This document shows positions 1-10,425 of a stretch of DNA of 37,433 nucleotides, piece by piece. The stretch spans positions 1 through 37,433 of the forward strand of contig JAALOD010000004.1 in the NCBI GenBank assembly GCA_013372845.1. Reading direction: 5' to 3'. Source of the DNA: Candidatus Udaeobacter sp. Lineage in GTDB: Bacteria; Verrucomicrobiota; Verrucomicrobiia; Chthoniobacterales; UBA10450. Made by a program: the position numbers and the translations under genes. Position 1 is the first letter of the stretch. Each line of letters begins with the position of its first letter. A model generated the notes under the pieces. That model ran no database searches, had not been told where the DNA came from, and worked only from the letters and a program-made list of their open reading frames with translations.

Positions 1-883
1 GCATCGTGATCGTGAAATTCGTAACGCAATTTGTATCCGCTCTTCGGAATAGAACCGACGCCGCGCCACTTGCGATCGCAGACTTCAAAGACGTTGTTCA
101 CCAAATCCTGAGCAACGCGATTGCCCTCCCGATCGACGACACGCGGATACTGATTTTGCACGTCATGCGTCCCAGCCTCGAGTTGACGCACCGTCATTAA
201 CACTCCTTCCAAAATGTCGATTGGCTCGAAGCCAGTGATGACAATCGGAACCTTGAAGCGTTCCGCAATCGGTTCGTATTCGCGGTAACCCATCACCGTG
301 CAAACATGACCGGGTCCAAGAAATCCTTGAACACGGTTGAGCGGAGATTGCAGAATCGATGCGATCGACGGCGGTACCAGCACATGCGAGACCAGGATCG
401 AGAAGTTCTTGATTCCTTGTTTCTTCGCTTGAAACACTGACATCGCGTTCGCCGGCGCGGTGGTTTCGAAACCAATGGCGAAAAACACCACTTTCTTGTT
501 GGGATTCGCCCGTGCGATTTTCAAACAATCAATCGGCGAATAGACCACACGGATATCCGCGCCGCGTGACTTGAGCACGAGAAGATCGGCATCCGAACCC
601 GGAACACGCAGCATGTCGCCGAACGAGCAAAAGATCACGTCCGGCCGTCTCGCGATCGCGTGAGCCTTGTCGATCATTTCCAACGAGGTGACGCAAACCG
701 GGCAACCGGGTCCGTGCACGAGCTCGATTTTGTCAGGCAGTAAACGATCGATCCCATATTTGACGATGGTGTGCGTTTGCCCGCCGCAGACCTCCATCAA
801 AACCCATGGCTTTGGTCGATGCGCCGAATTTCGTCGACAATTTTGTCGCCAATGCTTCGTCGGTATTCGTCGAGATATTTCAT
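1..883 (-). CDS. hypD: HypD, hydrogenase Fe(CN)2CO assembly protein (C-terminus beyond window; frameshifted)
   Basis: HypD is the scaffold, with HypC, on which the Fe(CN)2CO group of the [NiFe] site is built. The N-terminus [12 protein letters not shown] starts at 883 and is typical of HypD, but its frame stops after about 28 codons. The conserved core ([44 protein letters not shown]) continues without a stop to the window edge in another frame. The frame change lies near 804-812, where an AGCCATGG run would read through if it were AGCCCATGG, so one C seems missing. About 290 residues are visible and 70-80 C-terminal residues lie outside the window. The ATG would overlap a TGA of the preceding hypC (ATGA) if that gene were frame-corrected. 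Whether the shift is a sequence error or real cannot be told here. Confidence 0.9.
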
Positions 884-940
884 GCGGCGTTTTCGGCCCA
901 GCCAGGATCGACATCGGCGTGTCGAGTTCGCCGAGTTGTT

Positions 941-1156
941 TCATCTCATCGAGAGCTGGTAAGTCCGTGCGGCTTCCTCCTCATTGACTTTGCTCAAAGC
1001 GAAACCGACGTGCACCAAAACGTAATCTCCTGTCTCGACTTCAGGCGTACCGAGACAAACCTGCTTCACGATCCCGCCAAAGTTCGCTTTTCCCATCCGC
1101 ACGCCGTTTGCATCGTGCGCGATCTCGATCAGCTTACCTGGAATCGCCAGACACAT
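941..1156 (-). CDS. hypC: HypC/HupF-family hydrogenase assembly chaperone (C-terminus probably frameshifted)
   Basis: HypC carries the iron intermediate with HypD and later binds the large-subunit precursor; the Cys after the start Met is essential. The protein begins [12 protein letters not shown], the exact family signature, and continues with [20 protein letters not shown]. As read, it ends in YQLSMR after 71 residues. The next frame encodes [11 protein letters not shown], which is how HypC proteins normally end, so one base (a T near 968-972) is probably missing. The start at 1156 is chosen because the longer frame to 1207 belongs to the upstream paralogue. It sits between another HypC-type gene and hypD. 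Confidence 0.88.
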   Translation of the reverse strand: MCLAIPGKLIEIAHDANGVRMGKANFGGIVKQVCLGTPEVETGDYVLVHVGFALSKVNEEEAARTYQLSMR

Positions 1157-1158
1157 AA

Positions 1159-1344
1159 TCAGAGGTCTGTTGTCCACTCTCGCGATGGCCACGCCGTCGC
1201 ATAACAAAACCCTATCACCAATTCGACGCCGGTCAGTAGCCCAATTGAAACTTCCTTAATTGCGCCGGCAATCTTGATTCGCGCCATTTTCATTGAGTCG
1301 CGCTCATTGAGGGCCACAACTTCTCCGTAAATCAAGTTCATCAT
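1159..1344 (-). CDS. Second HypC-type chaperone paralogue (frameshifted)
   Basis: This short gene starts MMNLIYGEVVALNERDSMKM, followed by ARIKIAGAIKEVSIGLLTGVEL, resembling the beta-barrel of HypC/HupF chaperones but without the N-terminal MC. The conserved continuation GDRVLLCDGVAIARV lies in the frame of the downstream hypC, with the switch at a GG run near 1222-1226 that would be GGG in an intact gene. The true protein would be about 75-80 residues. It begins 12 bases after the hypF stop. Two HypC-type genes in a row suggest one serves HypD and the other the large subunit; that split of roles is inference. Confidence 0.7.
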   Translation of the reverse strand: MMNLIYGEVVALNERDSMKMARIKIAGAIKEVSIGLLTGVELVIGFCYATAWPSREWTTDL

Positions 1345-1356
1345 TCAATCGGTTGG

Positions 1357-3662
<2,306 letters not shown>

Positions 3663-3677
3663 GGCGAGCCGTTTCGG

Positions 3678-4445
3678 CTAACGAAACAAGCCGTCAACAA
3701 AACCGATTTGATAGAAGAGGAACAAACCAAAAATCAAACTGAGCATGCCGGCGGCAGCGCTTACGTAACGGTTAAAAAGGCGAAATCGATTTGCTGAATA
3801 CGTGATCGGAGCAGCGATGGCCGCGGTAATCAGCATCATTCCCGCTATCGTGCCGACGCCAAAGATTAACAGGTAGAGCAGGGCCCAGATTGGATCGCGA
3901 ATAACGGGCAAGACGAGTAACGCAACTGCAGCAGAGCCAGCCAGGCCGTGCACAACGCCCACGATGATCGGCCTGAAGATACGAAAGAAGTGCGACCGAC
4001 CAAAGCGTCGATCTAAACGGGCGGTCGGCACTTCGCTTTCAGTGTGCCCGTGATTTTCCGGGTTATGCCCGTGCGGATGGCTGTGAATGAAATCTCCGTG
4101 TCGATGGATATGTTCGTGAACGTGCTCGTTTGGCGAAACCGAATCGACGCTGCGCCTAAACGCGCGCAAATTCAGCCACCCAAGTAAAATCAGCATGAGC
4201 GCCACACAAAATTCCAGTCCCATTCCGAGACGTTCCGGGATTACAACACCGAACAAAATGATCGCTCCGCCTACGACGAGCAGCGTGATACTGTGTCCGA
4301 TTCCCCAGAAAATTCCGGTCATGGCCGCAGTGCCGATTTGACGTTGCCTGCTGACAATAGTTGTTACCGCAACCACATGATCGGAGTCGGTGGCATGCCG
4401 CATGCCAAGAAAAAAGCCGAGAAATAGAATTGAAAGCAGAGTCAT
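3678..4445 (-). CDS. NiCoT/UreH-type nickel permease with His-rich loop
   Basis: A 255-residue integral membrane protein with about six or seven hydrophobic segments. Near the N-terminus RHATDSDHVVAV corresponds to the metal-binding HxxDxDH signature of nickel/cobalt transporters of the NiCoT/HupE-UreJ superfamily, and a second helix carries GIGHSITLLVVGG. A cytoplasmic or periplasmic loop at about 105-135 is rich in His (HEHIHRHGDFIHSHPHGH), a likely metal-collecting segment. Its ATG overlaps the hypA stop (ATGA), so the two are translationally coupled. Likely job: import of nickel for the hydrogenase. Confidence 0.85.
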   Translation of the reverse strand: MTLLSILFLGFFLGMRHATDSDHVVAVTTIVSRQRQIGTAAMTGIFWGIGHSITLLVVGGAIILFGVVIPERLGMGLEFCVALMLILLGWLNLRAFRRSVDSVSPNEHVHEHIHRHGDFIHSHPHGHNPENHGHTESEVPTARLDRRFGRSHFFRIFRPIIVGVVHGLAGSAAVALLVLPVIRDPIWALLYLLIFGVGTIAGMMLITAAIAAPITYSANRFRLFNRYVSAAAGMLSLIFGLFLFYQIGFVDGLFR

Positions 4446-4831
4446 GATGGTACCGGTTGGATCTGGCTAAACTTCACCGACTTGATAGCGCATTCTTTGC
4501 CCTGTGTTTCCCCGACAGTCTTGCCGCAGGACGGGCATTGAAAGGTCACAACGGGTGCACCTGCCAGAATATCGTCCCAGTATTTCGGCCGCCCGCGATA
4601 GGAGCAATGCGGGCATTCCACAAACGCTTCGACCTTGTCGATTTTTAAACTCGATCCTTCAAGCGGCGTTTCTTTGGTGATCGATTCATAACAAAAGTGC
4701 AGCTGATCGTGCTCGATGTGGCTGAGCTCGCCGATCTCAAGCCGAACTTCGCAAATTCGCTTGTCCGGATTTTCGCGAACGAATTCGGAAAGTTTCTCGA
4801 CCAGGCTCGCGGCGATCGAGAACTCGTGCAT
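4442..4831 (-). CDS. hypA: HypA, nickel-insertion metallochaperone
   Basis: HypA accepts nickel and, with HypB, inserts it into the large-subunit precursor. The 129-residue protein begins MHEFSIAAS; His2 and Glu3 are the conserved nickel ligands. The zinc site is formed by two CxxC pairs, C73/C76 (CPHC) and C99/C102 (CPSC). The segment between the pairs is about ten residues longer than in Escherichia coli HypA. It lies five bases after hypB and overlaps the downstream permease gene by four bases. Confidence 0.95.
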   Translation of the reverse strand: MHEFSIAASLVEKLSEFVRENPDKRICEVRLEIGELSHIEHDQLHFCYESITKETPLEGSSLKIDKVEAFVECPHCSYRGRPKYWDDILAGAPVVTFQCPSCGKTVGETQGKECAIKSVKFSQIQPVPS

Positions 4832-4836
4832 GGAAT

Positions 4837-5529
4837 TTAGACCGCGAGCAAAGCGGCGGCGACTTTCTCAATGCCTTCCCCGGTTTTGCAACTGGTCGGA
4901 ATGACTTTGATATCGGGCTTCAGTTTGTGCACGTCGCTCGCCAGGTCTTCAACGCTCACTTCCATCGCCTTCGCCATGTCGATCTTGTTAATGACGACAA
5001 GCTGCGCGCCAAGAAACATATGAGGATGTTTGCGCACCATCCAAGGTCCCTCGGTAACGCTGACTACGACCACGCGCGCCTTTGAGCCCAATGGAAACTC
5101 GGCCGGGCAAATCAGGTTCCCAATGTTTTCGATGAAAAGAAGCTTCACCTTGTCGATGTCAATCTTGCGCAGGCCTTTGCCGACAAGATTCGCATCAAGA
5201 TGGCAACCATTGATGGTGGCGATCTGAACAACCGGCACATTTTGTTTTGCGATTGCGTCGGCGTCGTTGCTGGTCGTCGCATCGCCGTTGAATACGGCAA
5301 CACCCATTTTGTCCTTCAATTTTTCGACCAGCTTCGCGATCAGTGTAGTTTTGCCGGATCCAATCGCGCCCATGAAATCGATCGCTGTTGTTCCATGTTG
5401 GTCCAACAAGGCGCGATTCTCTTTTGCAAGTTTTTCATTCGCTTCGAGCAAGCTGTGCTCGAGCTCGATGTCGTAGATCTCATCCGGCGACGCTTCGATC
5501 GTCGCCTGTATTCCGCCTTCGTTAGCCAT
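4837..5529 (-). CDS. hypB: HypB, nickel-insertion GTPase
   Basis: A SIMIBI-class GTPase of 230 residues that drives nickel delivery with HypA. The P-loop is GAIGSGKT at 54-61; the conserved switch and metal region NGCHLDA, ENIGNLICPAEFPLG and the NKID guanine-specificity motif follow. There is no His-rich N-terminal nickel-storage stretch, only an acidic helix-rich leader; the neighbouring permease carries the His-rich loop instead. The gene begins three bases after the stop of the large-subunit gene. Confidence 0.95.
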   Translation of the reverse strand: MANEGGIQATIEASPDEIYDIELEHSLLEANEKLAKENRALLDQHGTTAIDFMGAIGSGKTTLIAKLVEKLKDKMGVAVFNGDATTSNDADAIAKQNVPVVQIATINGCHLDANLVGKGLRKIDIDKVKLLFIENIGNLICPAEFPLGSKARVVVVSVTEGPWMVRKHPHMFLGAQLVVINKIDMAKAMEVSVEDLASDVHKLKPDIKVIPTSCKTGEGIEKVAAALLAV

Positions 5530-5532
5530 GAA

Positions 5533-7344
5533 TCAGTGAGCCAATCCGGCGAGGCCCGTCGGCGTGTGCATTTTCTTCAGCACCTTGCCGCCGCCGAGAT
5601 ACATGTGAACACCGCATGGTAGGCATGGATCGAAGCTGCGCACAGCGCGCATAATGTCGATCCCCTTAAATTTGTCCGGACCATTGTCTTCAAAGATCGG
5701 CGTGTTTTGTACGGCGTCCTCGTAAGGTCCTGGTGTTCCATAAATATCGCGCGGATTAGCGTTCCACGGCGTTGGAGGGTAGGGGTGATAATTTGCGATC
5801 TTGCCGCCGCGAATGACCAGGTGATGCGAAAGAACACCGCGGACGGCTTCGTGAAATCCGCAACCGATGGCTTCGTCCGGAACTTTGAAAGGTGTGAACG
5901 TGGCCGTGCGTCCGGCGTGCACCTCCGCGATTGCCTTCTCAAAGAAGTAATAAGCGCAGGCTGCTGCATACGCCTGAAAATAGGTGCGAGCACGATCGCG
6001 CTCGATGGCGTTGCTCCACTTTGGAATGCGCCAGGTAAATTCGACTTCCGGTTTTGTCGCCGTCTTCGGCAAACGAATGCGCACCGTTTTGTCCCCTGGC
6101 GCTTTGACGTAGCCGATATCAACCAAACCGGCGAGCGCTGTCGCCCACAAGCGTGCGATCGGGCCGCCACCGGTGTCTAGTGCGAGGTGGTCGCCGGTGC
6201 GTTTATCCAGCCAGCGCGGCGACATTACCCACGTATAGTTGCCGGCGAAGTCACGTTTCTGAGGTTTAGGAATAGTGGTTTGGTTCCAGGGATGCCGGCG
6301 ATCGACTGGATTGCCTAATGGATCGTTCTTTACGAATACTTCGCCGCTCTCACCCCAGTCTTCGTAATAAGAAGAGCCGAGCAGGATCCGGATACCAAGA
6401 TTAATGTCGATCAAGTTGTGGGTGACGAGCTCGCCGTCGACGACGATGCCGGGAGTGACGAACATGGCGTCGCCCCATTTGTCCATGGTCTTGTAGTTGT
6501 AATCGCAAACGTCCGGGTCCTGGAACGAACCCCAGCACCCTAATAGGACGCGGCGCTGGCCGACTTGCTCGTAGCCCGGCAATGCCTCATAGAAAAAGTC
6601 GAACAAGTCGTCATGCAACGGCAGGCAGCGCTTCATGAACTCGGCATAATGCGCCAGACGCACCATGTAATCGGTGAAAACCTGAATTGACGGCACCGTG
6701 CCGACACCGCCCGGGTAGAGTGTCGAGGGATGAACGTGGCGTCCTTCCATCAAACAAAACATCTCGCGCGTGTAACGGCTGACTTGTAACGTCTCGCGGT
6801 AAAATTCGCCTTCGAACGGATTCAACGCGTGCATGATGTCGGCGATGGTCCGATAGCCGTGATCCTTTGCATGGGGCGCCTCTGTTCTTTGCGCTTTTTC
6901 CCAAACACCAGGGTTTGTTTCCTTGACCATCATCTCGCAGAAATCGACGCCGACGAGATTGTCCTGGAAAATGTTGTGATCGAACATGTACTCGGCTGCT
7001 TCACCGAGATTCACGATCCATTCACCAAGCGGCGGTGGCTTCACTCCGTAGGCCATTTGCTGTGCATAACAGGAGCAGGTGGCGTGATTGTCACCGCAGA
7101 TGCCGCAGATCCGGCTCGTGATGAAGTGGGCGTCGCGCGGATCTTTGTTCTGCATAAAGATGCTGTAGCCGCGGAAAATCGACGACGTGCTGTAACATTC
7201 GACTACCTGTTTGGTATCGAAGTTAATTTTTGTGAAAATGCCGAGACTGCCGACGATCCGAGTAATCGGGTCCCAATTCATTTCGACGATGTTCCCCTGC
7301 GGTGCAGAAGTACCTTTCTGCGGTGCGGTGATTACTTCAGGCAT
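5533..7344 (-). CDS. hhyL: Group 1h [NiFe]-hydrogenase large subunit
   Basis: Catalytic subunit that oxidises H2 at a Ni-Fe(CN)2CO centre. The 603-residue protein starts at the ATG at 7344 (MPEVITAPQKG), with AAAGGAG 6 bases upstream; the longer open frame upstream is the shadow of the small-subunit gene. The L1 motif SRICGICGDNH places C80 and C83; the L2 motif FDPCLPCGVH places C574 and C577 and H580 near the end. A 23-residue C-terminal tail follows H580 and should be removed by the endopeptidase encoded at 8627-9193. RICGICGDNH with SFDPCLPCGVH is characteristic of the high-affinity actinobacterial-type (group 1h) enzymes. The gene name follows usage for that group. Confidence 0.94.
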   Translation of the reverse strand: MPEVITAPQKGTSAPQGNIVEMNWDPITRIVGSLGIFTKINFDTKQVVECYSTSSIFRGYSIFMQNKDPRDAHFITSRICGICGDNHATCSCYAQQMAYGVKPPPLGEWIVNLGEAAEYMFDHNIFQDNLVGVDFCEMMVKETNPGVWEKAQRTEAPHAKDHGYRTIADIMHALNPFEGEFYRETLQVSRYTREMFCLMEGRHVHPSTLYPGGVGTVPSIQVFTDYMVRLAHYAEFMKRCLPLHDDLFDFFYEALPGYEQVGQRRVLLGCWGSFQDPDVCDYNYKTMDKWGDAMFVTPGIVVDGELVTHNLIDINLGIRILLGSSYYEDWGESGEVFVKNDPLGNPVDRRHPWNQTTIPKPQKRDFAGNYTWVMSPRWLDKRTGDHLALDTGGGPIARLWATALAGLVDIGYVKAPGDKTVRIRLPKTATKPEVEFTWRIPKWSNAIERDRARTYFQAYAAACAYYFFEKAIAEVHAGRTATFTPFKVPDEAIGCGFHEAVRGVLSHHLVIRGGKIANYHPYPPTPWNANPRDIYGTPGPYEDAVQNTPIFEDNGPDKFKGIDIMRAVRSFDPCLPCGVHMYLGGGKVLKKMHTPTGLAGLAH

Positions 7345-7350
7345 AAATAT

Positions 7351-7357
7351 CTCCTTT
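7351..7357 (-). promoter_or_regulatory. Ribosome binding site of the large subunit
   Basis: AAAGGAG on the minus strand, six bases before the ATG at 7344. It fixes the start at MPEVITAP rather than at an upstream in-frame ATG. Confidence 0.75.
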
Positions 7358-8426
7358 AGTTGCGATTCTGTCCGTAAAATTTCGGTTCGTATCCAGTGGT
7401 CAGTTCGCCGCGCGGATGACGCCACTTTGGTTCTTTGTTGACGGCGCGATTTGTGATCGCGCGCAGTCCCCGAAGAACGCCTCCCCAAACTCCCACGACC
7501 ACCGTCGAAAGCGCCGATCCCGGCGGGGCATCCATGAACGGCATGAATTTGTCGGGGAATCCCGGCATGGTGCAGCCGATGCAAATCCCACCCACATTCG
7601 GACAACCGCCGACGCCGTCCATCCAACCGCGCTTGGTCACATTGCAATTAACAACGGGGCCCCAACAGCCAATTTTCACCAAGCACTTGGGGGAGCCATA
7701 TTCCTTCGCGAAATCGGCTTGTTCATAATAACCGGCGCGATCGCATCCCTCGTGCACGGTTTTACCGAACAGCCAGGTCGGCCGCAATTGATCGTCGAGC
7801 GGAATGATCGGCGCGAGCCCGGCGACTTGATAGAGAAGATACAGCAGCGTCTCCATCATGTTGTCCGGCTGCACGGGACAACCCGGAACATTCACAACCG
7901 GCAAGCCGGCCTTGGATTTCCAATCCCAGCCGAGGTAGTCGCACAATCCCATTGCGCCTGTGGGATTTCCCTCCATCGCATGAATACCGCCGTAAGTGGC
8001 GCACGTTCCCGCGGCGATAACAGCCGTCGCTTTCGGTGCGAGTCTGTCGATCCATTCATTAGTCGTGATGGGCTGCCCGGTTGCGGGATCGGTTCCCATC
8101 GCGGCCCAATAACCTTCCTTTTTGATTTTTTCGTTAGGCACCGAGCCTTCGAGGACGAGCACAAAAGGCTCGAGCTTGCCCGCGGCCGCGTCGAACCAAT
8201 GCTTCATGAAATCATCGCCGACTTCATAGGCGAGTACGGGATTATGGACGTGGACCTTTGGCAGACCGGGAATGGCGCCCAGGACAACGTCTTCAATGCT
8301 AGGCAGCGAGGCGGCAGTTATGGACACGGAATCTCCGTCGCATCCCAGACCGGTCGTCATCCAGACGATATGAATTTCTTTAACGTCCGGAGGACGATCG
8401 GCAATGATCATCTCAGGTGCTTTCAT
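7356..8426 (-). CDS. hhyS: Group 1h [NiFe]-hydrogenase small subunit
   Basis: Electron-transferring subunit with three Fe-S clusters, 356 residues. There is no twin-arginine signal peptide, so the enzyme should stay on the cytoplasmic side, as in other group 1h enzymes. The proximal-cluster motif reads GLGCDGDS (C29...D32), that is CxxD in place of the usual CxxC; Asp ligation of the proximal cluster is a known trait of actinobacterial-type oxygen-tolerant hydrogenases. Further ligands are seen in AGTCATYGG, VPGCPVQPDN, HEGCDRAGYYEQ, CLVKIGCWGPVVNCN and CIGCTMPGFPD. No C-terminal membrane helix is present, which makes the adjacent 43-aa membrane peptide of interest. Confidence 0.95.
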   Translation of the reverse strand: MKAPEMIIADRPPDVKEIHIVWMTTGLGCDGDSVSITAASLPSIEDVVLGAIPGLPKVHVHNPVLAYEVGDDFMKHWFDAAAGKLEPFVLVLEGSVPNEKIKKEGYWAAMGTDPATGQPITTNEWIDRLAPKATAVIAAGTCATYGGIHAMEGNPTGAMGLCDYLGWDWKSKAGLPVVNVPGCPVQPDNMMETLLYLLYQVAGLAPIIPLDDQLRPTWLFGKTVHEGCDRAGYYEQADFAKEYGSPKCLVKIGCWGPVVNCNVTKRGWMDGVGGCPNVGGICIGCTMPGFPDKFMPFMDAPPGSALSTVVVGVWGGVLRGLRAITNRAVNKEPKWRHPRGELTTGYEPKFYGQNRN

Positions 8427-8486
8427 AGTTTTGCCTCGTGCTTTTACATAACTGTTTTCAAAAATTGAATTTTTAGGAGCGCGGCA

Positions 8487-8618
8487 CTACATGCTTTTCA
8501 GTCGAAAATAACGCCGCATTTCGGGAATCATCGCAATTACTACAATAATGATGATAAGAGCCACAATCGCGCCCAGGATCTCCCATGCCAAAAGGGCTAC
8601 ATTGGTCGAGTCGTCCAT
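8487..8618 (-). CDS. 43-aa single-span membrane peptide (DUF6893-like)
   Basis: Too short for ordinary gene finding. A perfect AGGAGG (8628-8623) stands four bases before the ATG at 8618. The product has an acidic N-terminus (MDDSTN), one strongly hydrophobic helix (residues 8-31, with LIIIIVVIAM) and a basic tail, MRRYFRLKSM. That tail resembles the small actinobacterial peptides I know as DUF6893 (…RRYLRIRRM); this match is from memory. It lies between the endopeptidase and the small-subunit gene, so it is probably co-expressed with the hydrogenase. Inference: a membrane tether or quinone-side partner for an enzyme without its own anchor. Confidence 0.85.
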   Translation of the reverse strand: MDDSTNVALLAWEILGAIVALIIIIVVIAMIPEMRRYFRLKSM

Positions 8619-8622
8619 AGTA

Positions 8623-8628
8623 CCTCCT
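8623..8628 (-). promoter_or_regulatory. Consensus Shine-Dalgarno of the 43-aa peptide
   Basis: AGGAGG on the minus strand, four bases before the start at 8618. It is the best ribosome binding site I saw in the operon and the main reason to believe the tiny gene. Confidence 0.8.
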
Positions 8629-9193
8629 ATATGATTTCGCTCGGCTGCGAAGTTTGGTCGCAACTATTTTTGCCCGCAGAAAATTTTGCCGATCGCCCTG
8701 CGCGAAGATCGGCAATCAGCTTTTCGATCATCTCCACCGCCGGCGTGACGGCTGCCCGGACAATTGCGCTCAATCGCATCTCTCCGTCTTCACGTTCTAA
8801 AACGGCAGGTTCGCATCCCACCACATAGACCTCGCGCGGTTTGCCGCCGAGCGAGCGCACTAACTGCAGCGCCCGAACTGGGTTCATGCTATGAGCATTA
8901 ACTACCTCATCAATTCCTTCGTCCAGTTTATTTTTTGCCGGGTCGATATTTATTTCCGGCTGGATCAGATAGATCGTTCCGGGAGTTTCGCCACGCGGAG
9001 AAGCATCGATTAAGATCGTGGCGTCGTAATCATCCATTATCGCGTAGGCAAGATCGTAACTGCGGATACCGAAATCGCGGACGGTTACGCCGTCGGGCAA
9101 AGGTCGTTTGGCCAATTCCGCCGCGACTTCGCAGCCGAATGCGTCGTCTCCGAAAAAAATGTTTCCGATGCCGGCGACGAGAATGCGTTTCAT
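8627..9193 (-). CDS. Hydrogenase maturation endopeptidase (HupD/HyaD family)
   Basis: Nickel-dependent peptidase that trims the C-terminal tail of the large subunit after metal insertion. The 188-residue protein starts at 9193 (MKRILVAGIGNIFFGDDAFG), matching the family N-terminus GIGN-LxxDD-G; the acidic residues in FGDD and in ILIDASPRGE are the expected metal ligands, with a His in NAHSMNP. VYVVGCEP is also family-typical. Longer open frame to 9319 lacks similarity. The last residues (SCDQTSQPSEII) overlap the Shine-Dalgarno of the 43-aa gene. Confidence 0.92.
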   Translation of the reverse strand: MKRILVAGIGNIFFGDDAFGCEVAAELAKRPLPDGVTVRDFGIRSYDLAYAIMDDYDATILIDASPRGETPGTIYLIQPEINIDPAKNKLDEGIDEVVNAHSMNPVRALQLVRSLGGKPREVYVVGCEPAVLEREDGEMRLSAIVRAAVTPAVEMIEKLIADLRAGRSAKFSAGKNSCDQTSQPSEII

Positions 9194-9218
9194 GCCAGTC
9201 GAGAATTGGGCGGTTCCC

Positions 9219-10425
9219 TCAAATCGGCTCAACTTCGTCCGCCGAGTAAAAGAATCGATGTCCGATGTGGCGATCCATTCCAAGGTCGCGTCCAGGATCA
9301 TCCTCCAGAACGAGAGCAAAATGTACGTTGTGCTCCACGTCCTCTTCGACCGCTTCGATAATCGCCACCTTTCCGTCTAGCGCCATGTCCATGATATCAG
9401 CACGCTTTTTAGGACGAATCCGGACACGGTCGCCTTTCTTAAGATCGACACCGCGGACGTTCGCGCTTTCGATCTTCTGCGCCGGATTAAAGAAATCCTG
9501 TTTGGACACTCGCACCTCGCGCAGCGTCCCGTGCATTTGCATGAAATGCTCCGCGGAAAGTTTTTCCGTCCGTTCAAGAATCCGACGCGCATGCTCGTCG
9601 ATATTTCGCATCTCTAATTTCTCCTCATCAGTCATCGTTTTGACGCGCAAGGTGAGGATTTCGTCGATCTCAGTGCTGTCGAAAAGATCGCCCGCGCTTT
9701 CGGCGGCGACCTTTGGATAATCGTAAAGAATAATCGGGGACGACAACATCGTATCGCGGTCGTGCTTTGCTTCATCGCCCACCAGCACCGGCCAGCATCC
9801 GATATTGCAGCACGCTTTCGCCGCGTTTTCGTATTGAGGATCGGGATCGAGCAGTGAAATAAATTCGCCCCCAGTGGCGTGCAAAACCGTGTGGGTGGAA
9901 GCGAACGTCCGCATGATCACTTCTTCATGAATCTCGATCCGATCTCCAGGCACCGGCGTTTCGTTGAAAATGCGCACTGCGATCTTCGAAACTGCTCGAT
10001 CGACCTCGTGCGTCTCGAGCTCATTCGGCCGCGATCATTTCATTCCGCCGCACCGTTGTTCCATCGATCGCGCGCGCACTTGGAAAGTGAACTCCTGTCC
10101 GTGCTTGATTGGCGCGCTCAACGAAACGGGTCCCAGTTTACTTCGCGTTCAATTGCTTCGAGCCAGATCTGCTCACCCGTCTCGCGCCAATGGTTGAGAA
10201 AGCGGCGTTTATTTCAGCGATACGTCATGCGATTCATCGTGCGAGGCATTCGGTCTGCATTGAACACGGTTCGCGATCACTTTGCGCTGCGCTGTATGTT
10301 TTGGGTAAACGCGTCCGAAGGTGAAACGCTCGCGCTGGTTCTTTTCGACGACGCGCGGTAAGGATAAAGAATGTAGCCTCGTAGAGAACGGCATGGACGA
10401 CTTTATCGACAAGTTCGCGATTCAT
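9219..10425 (-). CDS. ~400-aa group 1h cluster-specific protein of unknown function (frameshifted)
   Basis: Only the last 252 residues (from about 9977) form an open frame, which begins mid-domain (AVRIFNETPVPGDRIEIHEE) and shows no own start signal. Upstream, other frames supply what looks like its N-terminus: MNRELVDKVVHAVLYE from 10425, then YILYPYRASS, NQRERFTFGRVYP, SAAQSDREPCSMQTECLA and HWRETGEQIWLEAIEREV. I recognise this order (LYEGYLLYPYR...MQTECL...W.EA.EREV) from a conserved uncharacterised protein in group 1h hydrogenase operons. At least five frame changes are needed; the first three fit a lost G (10373-10380), A (about 10341-10345) and C (about 10303). The ATG overlaps the DUF6084 stop (TGA at 10422). 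The C-terminal part has KKGDRVRIRPKKRADIMDMA, an SH3-like look. Function unknown. Confidence 0.75.

Noticed and set aside
883-941. HypC-HypD fusion through the frame beginning at the ATG at 944
   Set aside because: That frame does run from [11 protein letters not shown] into the HypD core without a stop, but the conserved HypD N-terminus MKYLDEYR is in a different frame, so multiple frameshifts are the simpler reading.
5533-7647. Large-subunit start at 7647
   Set aside because: The extra 101 residues lie in the small-subunit gene in another frame and lack similarity; AAAGGAG precedes the ATG at 7344.
7416-8468. 350-codon plus-strand frame opposite the hydrogenase small subunit
   Set aside because: Antisense shadow of a well-conserved gene in GC-rich codons; no family motif.
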